DNA from: Leptasterias polaris
Taxonomy: Eukaryota; Echinodermata; Asteroidea; Forcipulatida; Asteriidae
Length of the DNA: 64,000 bases
Assembly (NCBI GenBank): GCA_037783415.1
Contig: JAZGTN010000168.1
Coordinates: forward strand, 558,001-622,000
Reading direction: 5' to 3'
How positions within the stretch are numbered: position 1 is the stretch's first letter; the number at the start of each line of letters is the position of its first letter. The position numbers were made by a program, and so were the translations under genes. The notes beneath the pieces were generated by a model. It saw only the letters and a list, made by a program, of their open reading frames with translations, was not told the DNA's origin and did no database searches. Below are positions 53,946-64,000 of this stretch, piece after piece.

Positions 53946-55563
53946 TTTTATTCTTCGTTGGTGTTTTTGTACAACTGAGTCCAGTGAATTATCTTATGCA
54001 AAGGTTAAACTTACAGTATGAACACGTATTTTCCAATTTGATGCAAATTTTTGTTTTATCTTTTTATGATCTTCATTTACAGCAATTAGTACAATATATT
54101 TACACTTGATTGAGAGGTCTATGATACATGTTACAGCTCAAACAGAAATCTTGAAACAAACTGTAGCTATTGGTTCATCATATATAAACAAATTGTTTGC
54201 CAACATCATCCATTGACTTTTGACCTCCGTAAAGTAAATACGAGAAGGCCTATATAAACTGTGTATAGCAAAGGTGTGTAAATACTAAAAACAATTAATG
54301 TCCATAACAACTTATTTATGAATATCAGAAATTTTTTCCAATCAGTAAGTTTAGTTATGCTTCACTGGTTTTTATCGAAAAAGCACATTCACCCAAACCT
54401 TCCTTAAGTCAATAAAAACATTATTCAAACAACATGTTAATATTCCAATTTATTAAGTGAATAAGTTTACCTTTTGTTCTTAAGTTTTGCCCAAACTGGT
54501 GTTTAAAAAAAAAAAATTCTAGCTTTCAAAAAAATAAAAAAATAAACATAAATGAAAACTTCCAGATCAAGGTCAAATGTATTGTTTTCTTCTTCTTTGA
54601 TTTAATTCTAGGAATGCTGGTGAATCGAGTTTCATCCTTGTACCATTTACATGTATCCTCTACAAGTATCATCTGTCTGCTTTTCTTTCTTTCTGAGTTT
54701 TTACACGTGATTACACATAGTATGCTTTGTCATACCTACAGGATACTTAATTGGCAAGGTCATGAACATTTCTCACTCTTAACCACTATATTATATTTAA
54801 AAAAAATAATAATAACAATATTGCAAAGCGAGATGTTTGTTTTAGGGTTGAAACAGAATATTCAGAATATAAAGATAAGTTTTTCTTTTTATCACACTTC
54901 TGAATGTTCCTTGCCAACGACGGCTCTAATTTTGTGTAATTCGACCTACTTAATTTGATCTTCACAGTGCAAGGCAGTTCTTGACAACAAGTTAGGTTTT
55001 TTTTAAATGAGAAATTGTGCTAGACAAATCTTTATAATTTATTGGCTATTTTTTTAACGAAAACCTTGCTTTAGGCCTATGTATATTTTATTTGGTTCTG
55101 GAAATACTTGAAAACTAAATGTTTGAAATGAGTGTTGTTTTTATGACTGAATTACATTTATGTACACTTTAGAAACCTTCACAAATAATAACATGAAATA
55201 TACAGATAAAAACCACTACGAAAAATAGGAACTGTGAAAAATGAACCTACTTTTTTTAGTGTGTTAATAACAACCTTCATCTTGATGAGAAATCACTGAA
55301 TCGTTAATACATGAATCAGGTATTTTTTGCTAATGTTCTTACACCATGTAATACCAAATCATGGGCGTTTCTAAATGAACCTAACTGTTTCTATTATTTT
55401 TGTGTTTGTTTCAATATAGTCGAATACAATTATGGGTTTTCTTTTTCTTCTTGGGATTATATCATTTCGTAAATGTTTGTTTACATTTTTTATAAGGGGG
55501 GAGGGTCAAATAGTGCGGTTGAGTTTTACAAAACACTTAATATGAGACTTTTAGTTAGTGTTG
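53946..55563. other. No gene recognised
   Basis: AT-rich sequence. I searched the plus strand for sulfotransferase exons 3-6 (ARNPKD, GSWFDHV, GDWKN) and found none. A 114-codon frame at 54,614-54,958 (+) has no recognisable family. Confidence 0.55.
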
Positions 55564-57396
55564 TTACAGCATAATATGATGAATTTGTACAGTTCTGTAC
55601 GAGTTTTTAACTGCTATCTTACCATTTTGTGTAAATGTCATTGGGCCACAGCTATAACCCCCTTTATCCATAAGGATCCATTTACCCGGTGTGCCCATTG
55701 CACTGAGATGTTGGATTTTACCAGAAGAATCAACTAAATAGATATCACCTGTTTTATCACAGCTTAGGTCCGTCACTGTCTCTCGATTCCACCCGTTTAG
55801 TGATTGTTCTATGATGGTATTACCATACAAATCAATACATTTGAGCTTCTGATTGTTAATATAAATGATTCTCTGGTTATTCATGATCATGTTCTTATCA
55901 ATCCCTGGAGCAGACAGTGTTCTGATGAGGGATCCATCGGGGTTGTGTAGAGAAACCTCTCCCTTGTCTTTATAACCCACTGCTATCAGATTGTTCTCAT
56001 CTACTGCAAGGCATGTGGGTTCACTGTCAGACTCTTTACCTGGAGTGAACTGATGAAGAAGCTGAAACTCCTTGTTAAATGTCTTGACATTAGGATTGTC
56101 TAGAACAATGAGATGGTCTTCATTATTTACAGCAATAGCAGTGGATCTAGATATATCTTTACAATCAAACTGTGAAATTGTGTTAAAATTCTTGCCAAAT
56201 TGGCGCAGTATCTTAATTTGTGAACAACTTACAGCTATAATATCACCTGTGGAATAGGATGACAAACACTGAGCATCTATTTCCACTTCACTCATTAATT
56301 CCCATTTTTCTGTGTGCAGAAGTGTCCCGAGTTCAACCTCATTCTCAACTTCGCAGAAAGCAATAAAAGAGAGGTCATAGGTCAAACATTCTGCTTGTTC
56401 ATCATTTACTGTTATATCTCTGCAGTTGTGGAGAAGCTCTTGCCTGTTCTTTAAGATTTCGAGACGGTTCGCATCAGTGAGTTTGCTGTGAGAGCGAATC
56501 GTCTTCATTGTCTGCTCTGCAAATTGCCATTCTGCCATTTTCTTATCTTTTCTTTGGTACATCAATTTGGCATTTTGTTTCAACTGTATTTCTTCTCGTC
56601 TGATTTTGTCAAGTTTCTGTTCTGTAAAACAAGATATATTTATATTTGTTTCATGAAACAAACATGTTAGTCTCTTCCGCATTGCAACTAATTCTCCGGC
56701 CATATTGAATTCGATCTGGGTCAGTTGTGAGACATCCTTGCTTGCTTTAGTTTGACAAATATCAAAAGCTGTTGATAAATCAGCAAGATTGTGCATTGGT
56801 TGTTTGTGCCTGAAATCTGCGCAGAGTTTACAAGTGAGCTGCTCACACGTCATACAGTAGAGGCAGAGCTCTTGAATGGGATGGATGTCACATCTTGAGA
56901 TGTTCATCTTTGATTCAGTTTGGGTTTTATCAACTTCTTGCAATTCAGGCAAAGTTTTGATCTCGTGATTCTTCAATGCAGGGAAACGTTGGTGTGCTTT
57001 CTGACACTCCTGACAGAGATAATGTTCACAATCCAAACATCGTGAAATTGCCGCGTTTTCCTCATCACAAGTCCGACACATGACATTTGAATCAACACCT
57101 TGCAGAAGCTGTTGCTGTTTGTTTACCTCCTCCACCAGGGCGACCAGAAGATAATTGTTTTGTAATCCAGTCACTCCATCGAGAGGTAAGATGGTTTCTT
57201 TCTGACACAGAGGACATTTTAGTTTTTTATTGTGAGGATTTTGAGCTTTTATAAGTTCCTGGAGACATTTGAGGCAGTAACTGTGTGAGCAATCCAGGTT
57301 CTTGGGTTGATTGTAACGAGTGCAGCAGATGGAACACTCCAAGTGTCCCTGACTGATCTTACCTAGAACTGACTCAACAGTGACTCCTTCCGCCAT
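55564..57396 (-). CDS. TRIM-like E3 ubiquitin ligase, RING-BB-CC-propeller (gene 1)
   Basis: 610 residues in one exon. RING finger near the N terminus: CSICCTRYNQPKNLDCSHSY then CLKC and CPLCQK. B-box 1: CRTCDEEN...CLDCEHYLCQEC. B-box 2: CDIHPIQELCLYCMTCEQL then CKLC and H residues. A coiled coil of about 100 residues follows, then a C-terminal region with NHL/beta-propeller-like repeats (DDHL-type LIVLDNPNVK, CLAVDENNLIAVGYKDKGEV, LHNPDGSLIRTL, GDIYLVDSSGK). RING proteins transfer ubiquitin; related echinoderm genes are often linked to innate defence (family knowledge). The start MAEGVTVES at 57,396 lies 5 nt after an acceptor (TTTCTTACAG). A donor at 57,594 on the minus strand marks a non-coding first exon. 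Substrate unknown. Confidence 0.9.
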   Translation of the reverse strand: MAEGVTVESVLGKISQGHLECSICCTRYNQPKNLDCSHSYCLKCLQELIKAQNPHNKKLKCPLCQKETILPLDGVTGLQNNYLLVALVEEVNKQQQLLQGVDSNVMCRTCDEENAAISRCLDCEHYLCQECQKAHQRFPALKNHEIKTLPELQEVDKTQTESKMNISRCDIHPIQELCLYCMTCEQLTCKLCADFRHKQPMHNLADLSTAFDICQTKASKDVSQLTQIEFNMAGELVAMRKRLTCLFHETNINISCFTEQKLDKIRREEIQLKQNAKLMYQRKDKKMAEWQFAEQTMKTIRSHSKLTDANRLEILKNRQELLHNCRDITVNDEQAECLTYDLSFIAFCEVENEVELGTLLHTEKWELMSEVEIDAQCLSSYSTGDIIAVSCSQIKILRQFGKNFNTISQFDCKDISRSTAIAVNNEDHLIVLDNPNVKTFNKEFQLLHQFTPGKESDSEPTCLAVDENNLIAVGYKDKGEVSLHNPDGSLIRTLSAPGIDKNMIMNNQRIIYINNQKLKCIDLYGNTIIEQSLNGWNRETVTDLSCDKTGDIYLVDSSGKIQHLSAMGTPGKWILMDKGGYSCGPMTFTQNGKIAVKNSYRTVQIHHIML

Positions 57397-58372
57397 CTTG
57401 CCTGTAAGAAAAATCATAAATAATAACAACACATAAATAAACGAATAAGAAAAAAACGTATGTTGCAGGGGATAGGTTTATTTTAATGTATTCCAAAAAC
57501 TGCAATTTCTTTTAAACAAATTGATATTTTGCCAATACATACATTTATTGTCGTGACAAACGAAGATAGCCTACAAGTCAGAATGTCAACGTACCGTCTA
57601 TTGTCTTGTGAAGGAAAGCTAACTGCTACTCGTCTCCTTCCATCTGAACAGCGCTTGTAGTATCTCGACGTTGCCTTGCTCCTGACTGTAAATTACAGGA
57701 TCAATAGCCTGTGTTGTTATGCAAATCAGGACTGCACCTTTTTATCGTTGACCTTGCAGAAATTCATTTAATTTTTAATGCATACAACGACGTATTACTA
57801 GTTTGATGCGTGTATGTAAACGTCATTGTGCTGTGGGGATGCGCGACCTATGCGTTACATAAATTTAGGCTGCACCAATATCATAAACATAAGAAAATTT
57901 GCAGTGACATCAAAATTTATGTAGATGGATCTCTATTGAGTGATGGTGGTTCTTAGAAGAACTGAGGGACTCAACGTTACGGACAGTATACTCTGTCCGT
58001 CGTAAATTATATTTTACATACATTTAGGCTAGTGACATCAATAGGCCTATCGTTGATATTTAAATTCACAAATGATTTTCCTCCTCAAAATACGAAATAT
58101 TATTATTGTTGGTTTATTTCGGAAATAAAAGCTTCACAGCCTAAAGGAGGCTGAATTGAATTTTATTTTTACAATAATTTATTAAGGAGAGTAAGAAAAT
58201 TTTAAATATAGGGGCCTAACTGCTTTTGAAAATTAAAACAAATAATCTTGAAAATATAATTACCGCTTCGAAAACAAAACTTCTTTTAAAAATACAGTAA
58301 TGTGAGCTTACTGAGCTTTTTATATATAATTCTTTGCAATTTAATACATTCTTCATACAAGAACTAAACTGC
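57397..58372 (-). other. 5' region of TRIM-like gene 1
   Basis: Predicted first intron (57,402-57,594; donor ACG|GTACGTTG, acceptor TTTCTTACAG|GCAAG) and non-coding exon upstream of 57,595. No TATA box was pinned down. The rest is AT-rich without a gene. Confidence 0.5.
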
Positions 58373-58562
58373 TATAGACCCATTGCACAACGCGCAGCGC
58401 GCATACATGCGCGTAATTTGGGGGTCAAAACGTGCACAAAAGGATGGTACACGTGTTTACGCACAATGCGCTTGTAAACACGTGTACCATTCTTTTGTGC
58501 ACGTTTTGACCCCCAAAAATTACGCGCGTGTAGATGATGACGTCATATGCAATGGGTCTATA
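58373..58562. mobile_element. 190-bp palindromic MITE, TATAGACCCATTGCA ends
   Basis: TATAGACCCATTGCA...TGCAATGGGTCTATA are inverted ends next to TA. The interior is almost fully self-complementary (GGGGGTCAAAACGTGCACAA and its complement around 58,480). Related ends at 40,632. Confidence 0.88.
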
Positions 58563-59549
58563 CCCTTTCCTCTCAAAGCATTTACAACCCAGTCCTCTGA
58601 TTCGTATACTTCTAAACCTGAACATTTGAAAAACAACGTTGATAAAGACAGAGCCGAGGAAGGACTGGTGTGGAACTCCAAACGGCTGCAATCATTTTGA
58701 GCGCTTAATACAAGTAAGAATGAAGTAAAGGAAATGTCGAGTATTGTTTGACTGATCCAACACATTGTTTTAACATGCATACATGCCAGTATATAAAGCT
58801 TCGCAAATGCGAAGATGTGATTATATATTGACAATCATAGGGCATTTACAAGCCACCCAACTAACACCGCAGCCGTGAGTAAGGCATTAACATAAAAACA
58901 CACATTATGATTCATTAAAACTCAAAGTGCAGATTAACAACATTATCAAAACAAAACAAAGCACTAACCTGAATATTATTGCTACAACATGTATTTACAA
59001 AATTCTATAAAATACTGAAATCAGCAATCTCTAAAAACAGCAAAGAATCGATTGACTTTTTCTTGGCCAGCTTTAAATTTAACTATATATTTTCAAAACA
59101 GCCCTCTATTGTTTATTTAAATTCTACTTATTCTTTACTTAAATTAAGTGCAAATCATGTATTAACAAATAAAAATCTTGTCACAGATATCTCTTGTTTC
59201 TCATTTGAACAAAATGTCAGGCTTGTTGTTCATGCAAGCAGATATATACCTACAAGACTATGACCAATGAGGGTCTAATTGTCCAACAATCACTTGTGTC
59301 TTGATCATGAATGTTGACTACCGTCTCATGGCATCAATCAAAGTTTAAACACCTTTGAAGAATGGGTTGGAATTGTTGTCATACAATGAAACAGCTTTAT
59401 ATGCTTTTTGCTTTAAAATTTGCTGTATATAATTTAGCTTCGGCCATTTTGTACCACGTGCTTTTCTTTAGAACAGTGCAGTTGTAAATCTCGGGGAACA
59501 TTGAATGATTTCAGCTTGAAAGTATAGATCTGTATTTCGGTCCAATCTC
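58563..59549. other. No gene recognised
   Basis: AT-rich. A 94-codon plus-strand frame at 58,979-59,263 is low-complexity in codon use and matches no family that I know. Confidence 0.5.
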
Positions 59550-60119
59550 TTACACCTTTTGATATAGTACTGTACAGTACCCGCCAACTACTGCAAGGTG
59601 ACCACGGGGAGTACATGTGATGTCATGGAAGGTGTCATTGGAACGGACGATGACTGTGGGGTCGGTGCCAAACCTGTAATGACAGATTTGGGTTACACAT
59701 TTTTTACCCAAAGTGACCCCCTGCTCAAGATTTGGTTCAGGTAAATCCACGGAAGGTTCTAGTTGGGATCCCCACTGCAAGTCAGAAATTATACCTTGGG
59801 AATAAAACGATTGGGCTTCCATATGCGGAAGATTTGTTATAATACCCGGCGGGGGAGCTGGTAACTGTTGGACTCCCGTCTGCCTAAGATTTAGAGGATA
59901 GAAAACAGGGGAAGGTTGATGCATGGGGAATCTGTTCATGTTCGATGCACTTGCAGTTGCAGGTAATACACTGGTATCGGGTTTTGGTTCCCCATTCTCA
60001 TACAAAACATAGACATCACCAACATTATCACAACAAATCCCATAAGGAGAAGCATCTTTATATGCACAGAGTACTTCGCATTTTGTTTCATTTATATAAA
60101 GACCGTAAGTGCGAGACAT
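59550..60119 (-). pseudogene. 3' fragment of a third TRIM-like gene
   Basis: About 185 codons matching the end of gene 2: LYINETKCEVLCAYKDASPY then GICCDNVGDVYVLYE, and at the end FHDITCTPRGHLAVVGGYC to the stop. The middle is different: a Pro/Gln-rich stretch instead of the FG repeats. There is no RING, B-box or coiled coil upstream, and no obvious acceptor at its 5' edge. It follows gene 2 by about 180 bp. It could be an alternative last exon of gene 2, but a tandem partial duplicate is simpler. Confidence 0.65.
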
Positions 60120-60299
60120 GGGACCGCAGTCGTGAGAGCAGGAGAAGCAGTCCCGCCAGACAGAGGTGAGACAGTCTTTTCGCTATCACCGCGACAGTCG
60201 ATTAACGTCCACAAGTCTAGGGCGAAGGTAAACTCTCTGGCTAACTTTAAGCAAGAAACGAAGTTCTTGAGAAGGCAAATTCTATTACCGTCCAATTTC

Positions 60300-62363
60300 T
60301 TACACTCGTTGATATAACGTTGTACAGTTCCCGCCAACCACTGCAAGGTGGCCACGGGGAGTGTATGTGATGTCATGGAAGGCGTCATTAGAACGGGCTA
60401 TGATTGTGGGGTCGGAGCCAGATCTGTAACGACAAATGCAGTGCAGCTTGGGTTGCGGGACTGATTGGCCAAAGGAGACTGCGCTGGCGCCAAAGGAGAC
60501 TGGGCTGGCGCCAAAGGAGACTGGGCTGGCGCCAAAGGAGACTGGGCTGGCGCCAAAGGAGACTGGGGTGGCGCCAAAGCAGACTGGGCTGGCGCCAAAG
60601 GAGACTGGAGTCTTCTTTAGCGCCGGCGCAGCACTGCCGACTTCAGGTGTATTTTGAGGCACTGTATTTTGAGGCACATCAGCTAAGCTGGTATCAGATT
60701 TTGGTTTACCCTCATACAAAACATAGACATCACCAACATTATCACAACAAATCCCATAAGGGGTAGCATCTTTATATGCACAGAGTACTTCGCATTTTGT
60801 TTCATTTATATAAAGACTCATAAGTGCACTCTCACTAGGACTGGTGTAAATGATTCTCTGGTTACTCATGGCCATGTACTCATCAATCCCTGGAGCAGAC
60901 AGTGTTCTGATGAGGGATCCATCGGGGTTGTGTAGAGAAACCTCTTCCTTGTCTTTATAACCCACTGCTATCAGATTGTTCTCATCTACTGCAAGGCATG
61001 TGGGTTCACTGTCAGACTCTTCACCTGGAGTGAACTGATGAAGAAGCTGACAGTTTGACCCAAAAGTCTTGACAGTTGGACCATCTAAGATAATGACATG
61101 GTCATCTTTATTTACAGCAAGTGAGTTGGGATTTTCTAATTTACCACTGAGCCATGACTGGCCATAAGTCTGCAATAATGTTCCATCTGGATTTATTATT
61201 GAGAACGTTGTATCGAATTTACCCACCACAATCAAACAGTTTGTGGAAAATACCCCAATAAGTTCTCCACCGACTTCAGCTTTCAACATTTCCCCCCAGG
61301 ATTCTGTTAGCAACAGTGTCCCAATCTCATCTTCACTTTCCTTAAAACTTAGGAAGGACAGATCGTAGGTCAAATCCTCAACTTCTTCTTTATCTATGTT
61401 GATGTAGTCATGAAGATGTTTTTGTCTGTTCTTTAGGATTTCTAGACTGTTGGAATCTGAGTTTGAAGATTGTACTATCTTTAGTGCCTCCTGTGCAAAC
61501 ATAAGTTTTGCTAATGTTTTGCCCTTTCTACCGCCCACCTTTGAAACCTCTTGCAAAAGAATTTCCTCCATGACTCTGATCTTAGAAATTTCCTTTTCTG
61601 CTTTTTCGGAAATTCGCCTCTTTGTTTCATTTATCTTGATACTAAGTCTATGTAACAAAACCTCCAATCTCCTGGTTAACTTAGAATTACTTTGATCTAA
61701 CTGAAAAACCCCATCTATAACTTCTTGGATGCTTTTTTCAGTAGCACTCTTTAGATCAACGATTGTGTGAAGTGATGCTCGGTGATGTTTTGCACATTCT
61801 TTGCAGATTAGTTGCTCACACGTCATACAGTAGAGGCAGAGCTCTTGAATGGGATGGATGTCACATCTTGAGACGTTCATCTTTGATTCAGTTTGGGTTT
61901 CATCATCTTCTCGTAATTCAGCCAACATTTTGATCTCATGATTCTTCATTGCAGAGAAACGTTGGTGTGCTTTTTGACACTCCTGACAGAGATATTGTTC
62001 ACAATTCAAACATCGTGAAGTTGCTGCATTTTCCTCATTACAAGCCTGACACATGACCTTTGACTCTTCATCTTGTGGAAGCTGTTTCTGTTTGTTAACC
62101 TCCTCCACAAGAGCGACCAGAAGATAATTGTTTTGTAGTCCAGTCACTCCAAGGAGTGGTAAGATGGTTTCTTTCTGACACAGAGGACATTTTAGTTTAT
62201 TAGTGTCAGGATTTTGAGTTTTCTTAAGTTCTTGGAGACATTTGAGGCAGTAACTGTGTGAGCAATCCAGGTTTTTGGGTTGATTGTAACGAGTGCAGCA
62301 GATGGAACACTCCAAGTGTCCCTGAATGATCTTAACTAACTCTGCAGTAACACCTTCCGCCAT
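60300..62363 (-). CDS. TRIM-like E3 ubiquitin ligase with FG-repeat insert (gene 2)
   Basis: 687 residues in one exon. RING: Cys19-x2-Cys22 ... Cys34-x-His36 ... Cys39-x2-Cys42 ... CPLC. B-box 1 (about 101-140): CQACNEEN, CLNCEQYLCQEC. B-box 2 (about 163-205): CDIHPIQELCLYC, CKEC, H..H. A Lys/Glu-rich coiled coil extends to about 310. The C-terminal half has propeller-like repeats (LDGPTVKTFGSNCQLL, CLAVDENNLIAVGYKDKEEV, LHNPDGSLIRTL). Between the last two blades lies an insert of about eight SPVSFGA repeats. The start MAEGVTAEL is 14 nt after an acceptor (ACCTCTACAG). The RING and B-boxes are close to those of gene 1, while the coiled coil and propeller have diverged. Ubiquitin-ligase role is by family; the FG insert is unusual for it. 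Confidence 0.9.
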   Translation of the reverse strand: MAEGVTAELVKIIQGHLECSICCTRYNQPKNLDCSHSYCLKCLQELKKTQNPDTNKLKCPLCQKETILPLLGVTGLQNNYLLVALVEEVNKQKQLPQDEESKVMCQACNEENAATSRCLNCEQYLCQECQKAHQRFSAMKNHEIKMLAELREDDETQTESKMNVSRCDIHPIQELCLYCMTCEQLICKECAKHHRASLHTIVDLKSATEKSIQEVIDGVFQLDQSNSKLTRRLEVLLHRLSIKINETKRRISEKAEKEISKIRVMEEILLQEVSKVGGRKGKTLAKLMFAQEALKIVQSSNSDSNSLEILKNRQKHLHDYINIDKEEVEDLTYDLSFLSFKESEDEIGTLLLTESWGEMLKAEVGGELIGVFSTNCLIVVGKFDTTFSIINPDGTLLQTYGQSWLSGKLENPNSLAVNKDDHVIILDGPTVKTFGSNCQLLHQFTPGEESDSEPTCLAVDENNLIAVGYKDKEEVSLHNPDGSLIRTLSAPGIDEYMAMSNQRIIYTSPSESALMSLYINETKCEVLCAYKDATPYGICCDNVGDVYVLYEGKPKSDTSLADVPQNTVPQNTPEVGSAAPALKKTPVSFGASPVCFGATPVSFGASPVSFGASPVSFGASPVSFGASAVSFGQSVPQPKLHCICRYRSGSDPTIIARSNDAFHDITYTPRGHLAVVGGNCTTLYQRV
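60478..60622 (-). repeat. 21-bp coding minisatellite in TRIM-like gene 2
   Basis: Unit GGCGCCAAAGGAGACTGGGC plus T, about seven to eight near-identical copies. On the minus strand it reads PVSFGAS in frame. The GC-rich array stands out from its AT-rich surroundings. It is absent from gene 1 and from the fragment downstream. Confidence 0.95.
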
Positions 62364-62439
62364 CTTGAACTGTTGAACTGTAGAGGTTAAAGATAAAGAA
62401 TTTTTTTTGAACCATGTCCTGACGATGACTAGAGCAAGC

Positions 62440-62690
62440 TAGTCAAAACGTTGAGACCAATTTAGAACTCACTCCACGGCAGCGTAGTTAATAACGAGAA
62501 GCCCCCTCGACCCACAAAGCGAAACTAGTAGTCCCGGCCGATTTCCTACCTTCCGCTTAGCAGAACAGTTCTTTTCAGAACTGAGAAGTCTCCCGAAGTC
62601 TCCCGAATTCTGAATAATTAGGTCTCCACGGCAGTAGAATAAATAGCAAGACAAGTTCTCAAAGAACAAAATCTACCTATAGCAAGTAAG
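62440..62690. repeat. Dispersed repeat, copy 2
   Basis: AACGTTGAGACCAATTTAGA, AATAACGAGAAG, AGTAGTCCCGGCCGATTTCC, GAGAAGTCTCCCGAAGTCTC: same order as at 53,160. It starts just upstream of the TRIM gene 2 acceptor and may lie in its first intron. A GACTAGAGCAAGCTAGTC palindrome precedes it at about 62,428. Confidence 0.85.
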
Positions 62691-64000
62691 TACACACATG
62701 GTGTTACCGTAAACCACATGATATCTCACCATGCAATGCCTCAAATCCCATATTTTGAACAAAGTTTACAAATACAGAAATGTAATTTCGTTTTGTCAAT
62801 TGGAGAGTGTATCTTTATAGAAGAAGAAGAAGAAAAAACTGTTCATAAAAATGGGTCAATGTTATTAGATTGAATCCCACAAAGAGCTATTCTTTAATCA
62901 TAAAGAAAACATTTCGCTCGTAAATATCATACAAAAACTTATATACATAGCTCCTGTGCCAAGAAATGTCATGGCGCTCACTGAGTTTGAGATATGAAAT
63001 TTAAACTTGATCAGAAATTGGTAAATGAACCATGGTGGAAGCTTTTGCTTTAAATTTAGACTAAAGTTGTTTTCCAATTTTAGAATTAATTATTTTTTAT
63101 TTCGTTTGTTTTTTGTTTTTTGCTTTTTATGATGCTGGACTCTGGAGGCTGATGCTATTTCTTATTGCTTATAAAGTATTTGTATAAAACGACATTTTAA
63201 AAGAGGAGGATTTGGAACAATGCATGGTGAAACAAATAAATATTTAGTTAGCTTAGGATTGAGGTATTTCCAGAATACCCCTCTCAGTCTTTTTGTGGTG
63301 GTTCAGAAAAGGTGATGGTTGATGAACCGCCCGTTTGTTATACCGCCACAACTGCTGAGAGGTACTCATTCATTGGTGCTATACCTTAATAAGTTTTAAA
63401 TGTTAATTAAACTCAATTTTTACCCATGATATTCTTTTTTAAAGGGCTTAAACAACAATTGTGAACAAATTTTTTGTTATTTTGTTACACAAAACCTTTT
63501 GAAGGGGAAGAATTGGTGATTGAAACCTCCACTTACCTTTCAGACAAAATCAAGTCCTTTATCCTGAGAAAACAAAAATGTCCACCTTTTTTTAATGTCA
63601 AAATTGTAATCCAATAGCACTGTCACTGCGATGCTGCGACCGAGCTTACTGCGCACTCTGGTTGAAACCACTGCATTTGAATTGTTTCTCCTATTTATAG
63701 ATGGCTGGCTCGTAAAGCATGTTAAAGGCAAAGTACAAATTAATTGGTTATCGTGAGCGACGAATATGAGCACACTGATGATTAAGAAGTTCAAATTCCT
63801 GAGTATAGAAATATTTTCGCCTGATTGTCAGAGTTTCAGAAGGAGCATGTACCTTCAAATCGCTTTTGACGCTTGTCGATTGGCATTTGAAAATAAAAAT
63901 GCCACGAACTTGCAAACAATCCATAGCGAAAGCTAATAATTGATCATTGATTTCACCCAAAATGACTATTGTTAGACAAATAGTCACAGGATGGTTGTAT
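62691..64000. other. No gene recognised
   Basis: AT-rich upstream region of TRIM-like gene 2. Short minus-strand frames near 63,540-63,987 have no family signature. A non-coding first exon of gene 2 is expected here or further right but could not be placed. Confidence 0.45.

Noticed and set aside
4926..62363. The whole window as one co-regulated defence island
   Set aside because: Deaminases and TRIM-like genes are 30 kb apart with metabolic genes between them, and nothing in the sequence shows shared control.

Overview
The window looks like nuclear DNA of a marine deuterostome, most likely an echinoderm and perhaps a sea star. The evidence is split genes with GT-AG (once GC-AG) introns, AT-rich introns full of MITEs, SINEs and minisatellites, single-exon-body RING/B-box (TRIM-like) genes, and AID/APOBEC-like deaminases of the kind known to be expanded in echinoderms and lancelets. 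The species is inferred from gene content and repeat style, not proven.

Layout. 0-4.9 kb: repeats and a retroelement gag-like remnant. 4.9-24.7 kb, minus strand: a cluster of AID/APOBEC-like cytidine deaminase copies. One is a short intact copy (about 4.9-5.5 kb). One is a wrecked copy (6.3-14.4 kb) split by a 6.85-kb Ty3/gypsy element with identical LTRs, a MITE and a coding minisatellite. One is a long intact copy (21.4-22.6 kb) with a three-fold 46-residue tail and a terminal cysteine cluster. A paralogous 5' flank without its gene lies at 17.2-18.3 kb. 25.6-30.7 kb, plus strand: six exons encoding the C-terminal part of ATIC (AICAR transformylase), one intron using a GC donor. 36.4-53.8 kb: a cytosolic sulfotransferase cluster with one complete six-exon minus-strand gene (42.4-47.7 kb), a two-exon duplicate (36.4-37.5 kb) and an inverted two-exon duplicate (51.8-53.8 kb). 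Between the inverted copies is a 1.2-kb palindrome built of 21-bp units. 55.6-62.4 kb, minus strand: two TRIM-like genes and a 3' fragment of a third; the upstream one carries a 7-residue FG repeat encoded by 21-bp units.

The genes are not an operon. The deaminases and TRIM-like proteins belong to families used in innate immunity, while ATIC and the sulfotransferase are metabolic. What stands out is local duplication followed by coding-minisatellite growth in fast-evolving families, and a modular repeat element that keeps its flank and 21-bp period but changes the sequence of its core.
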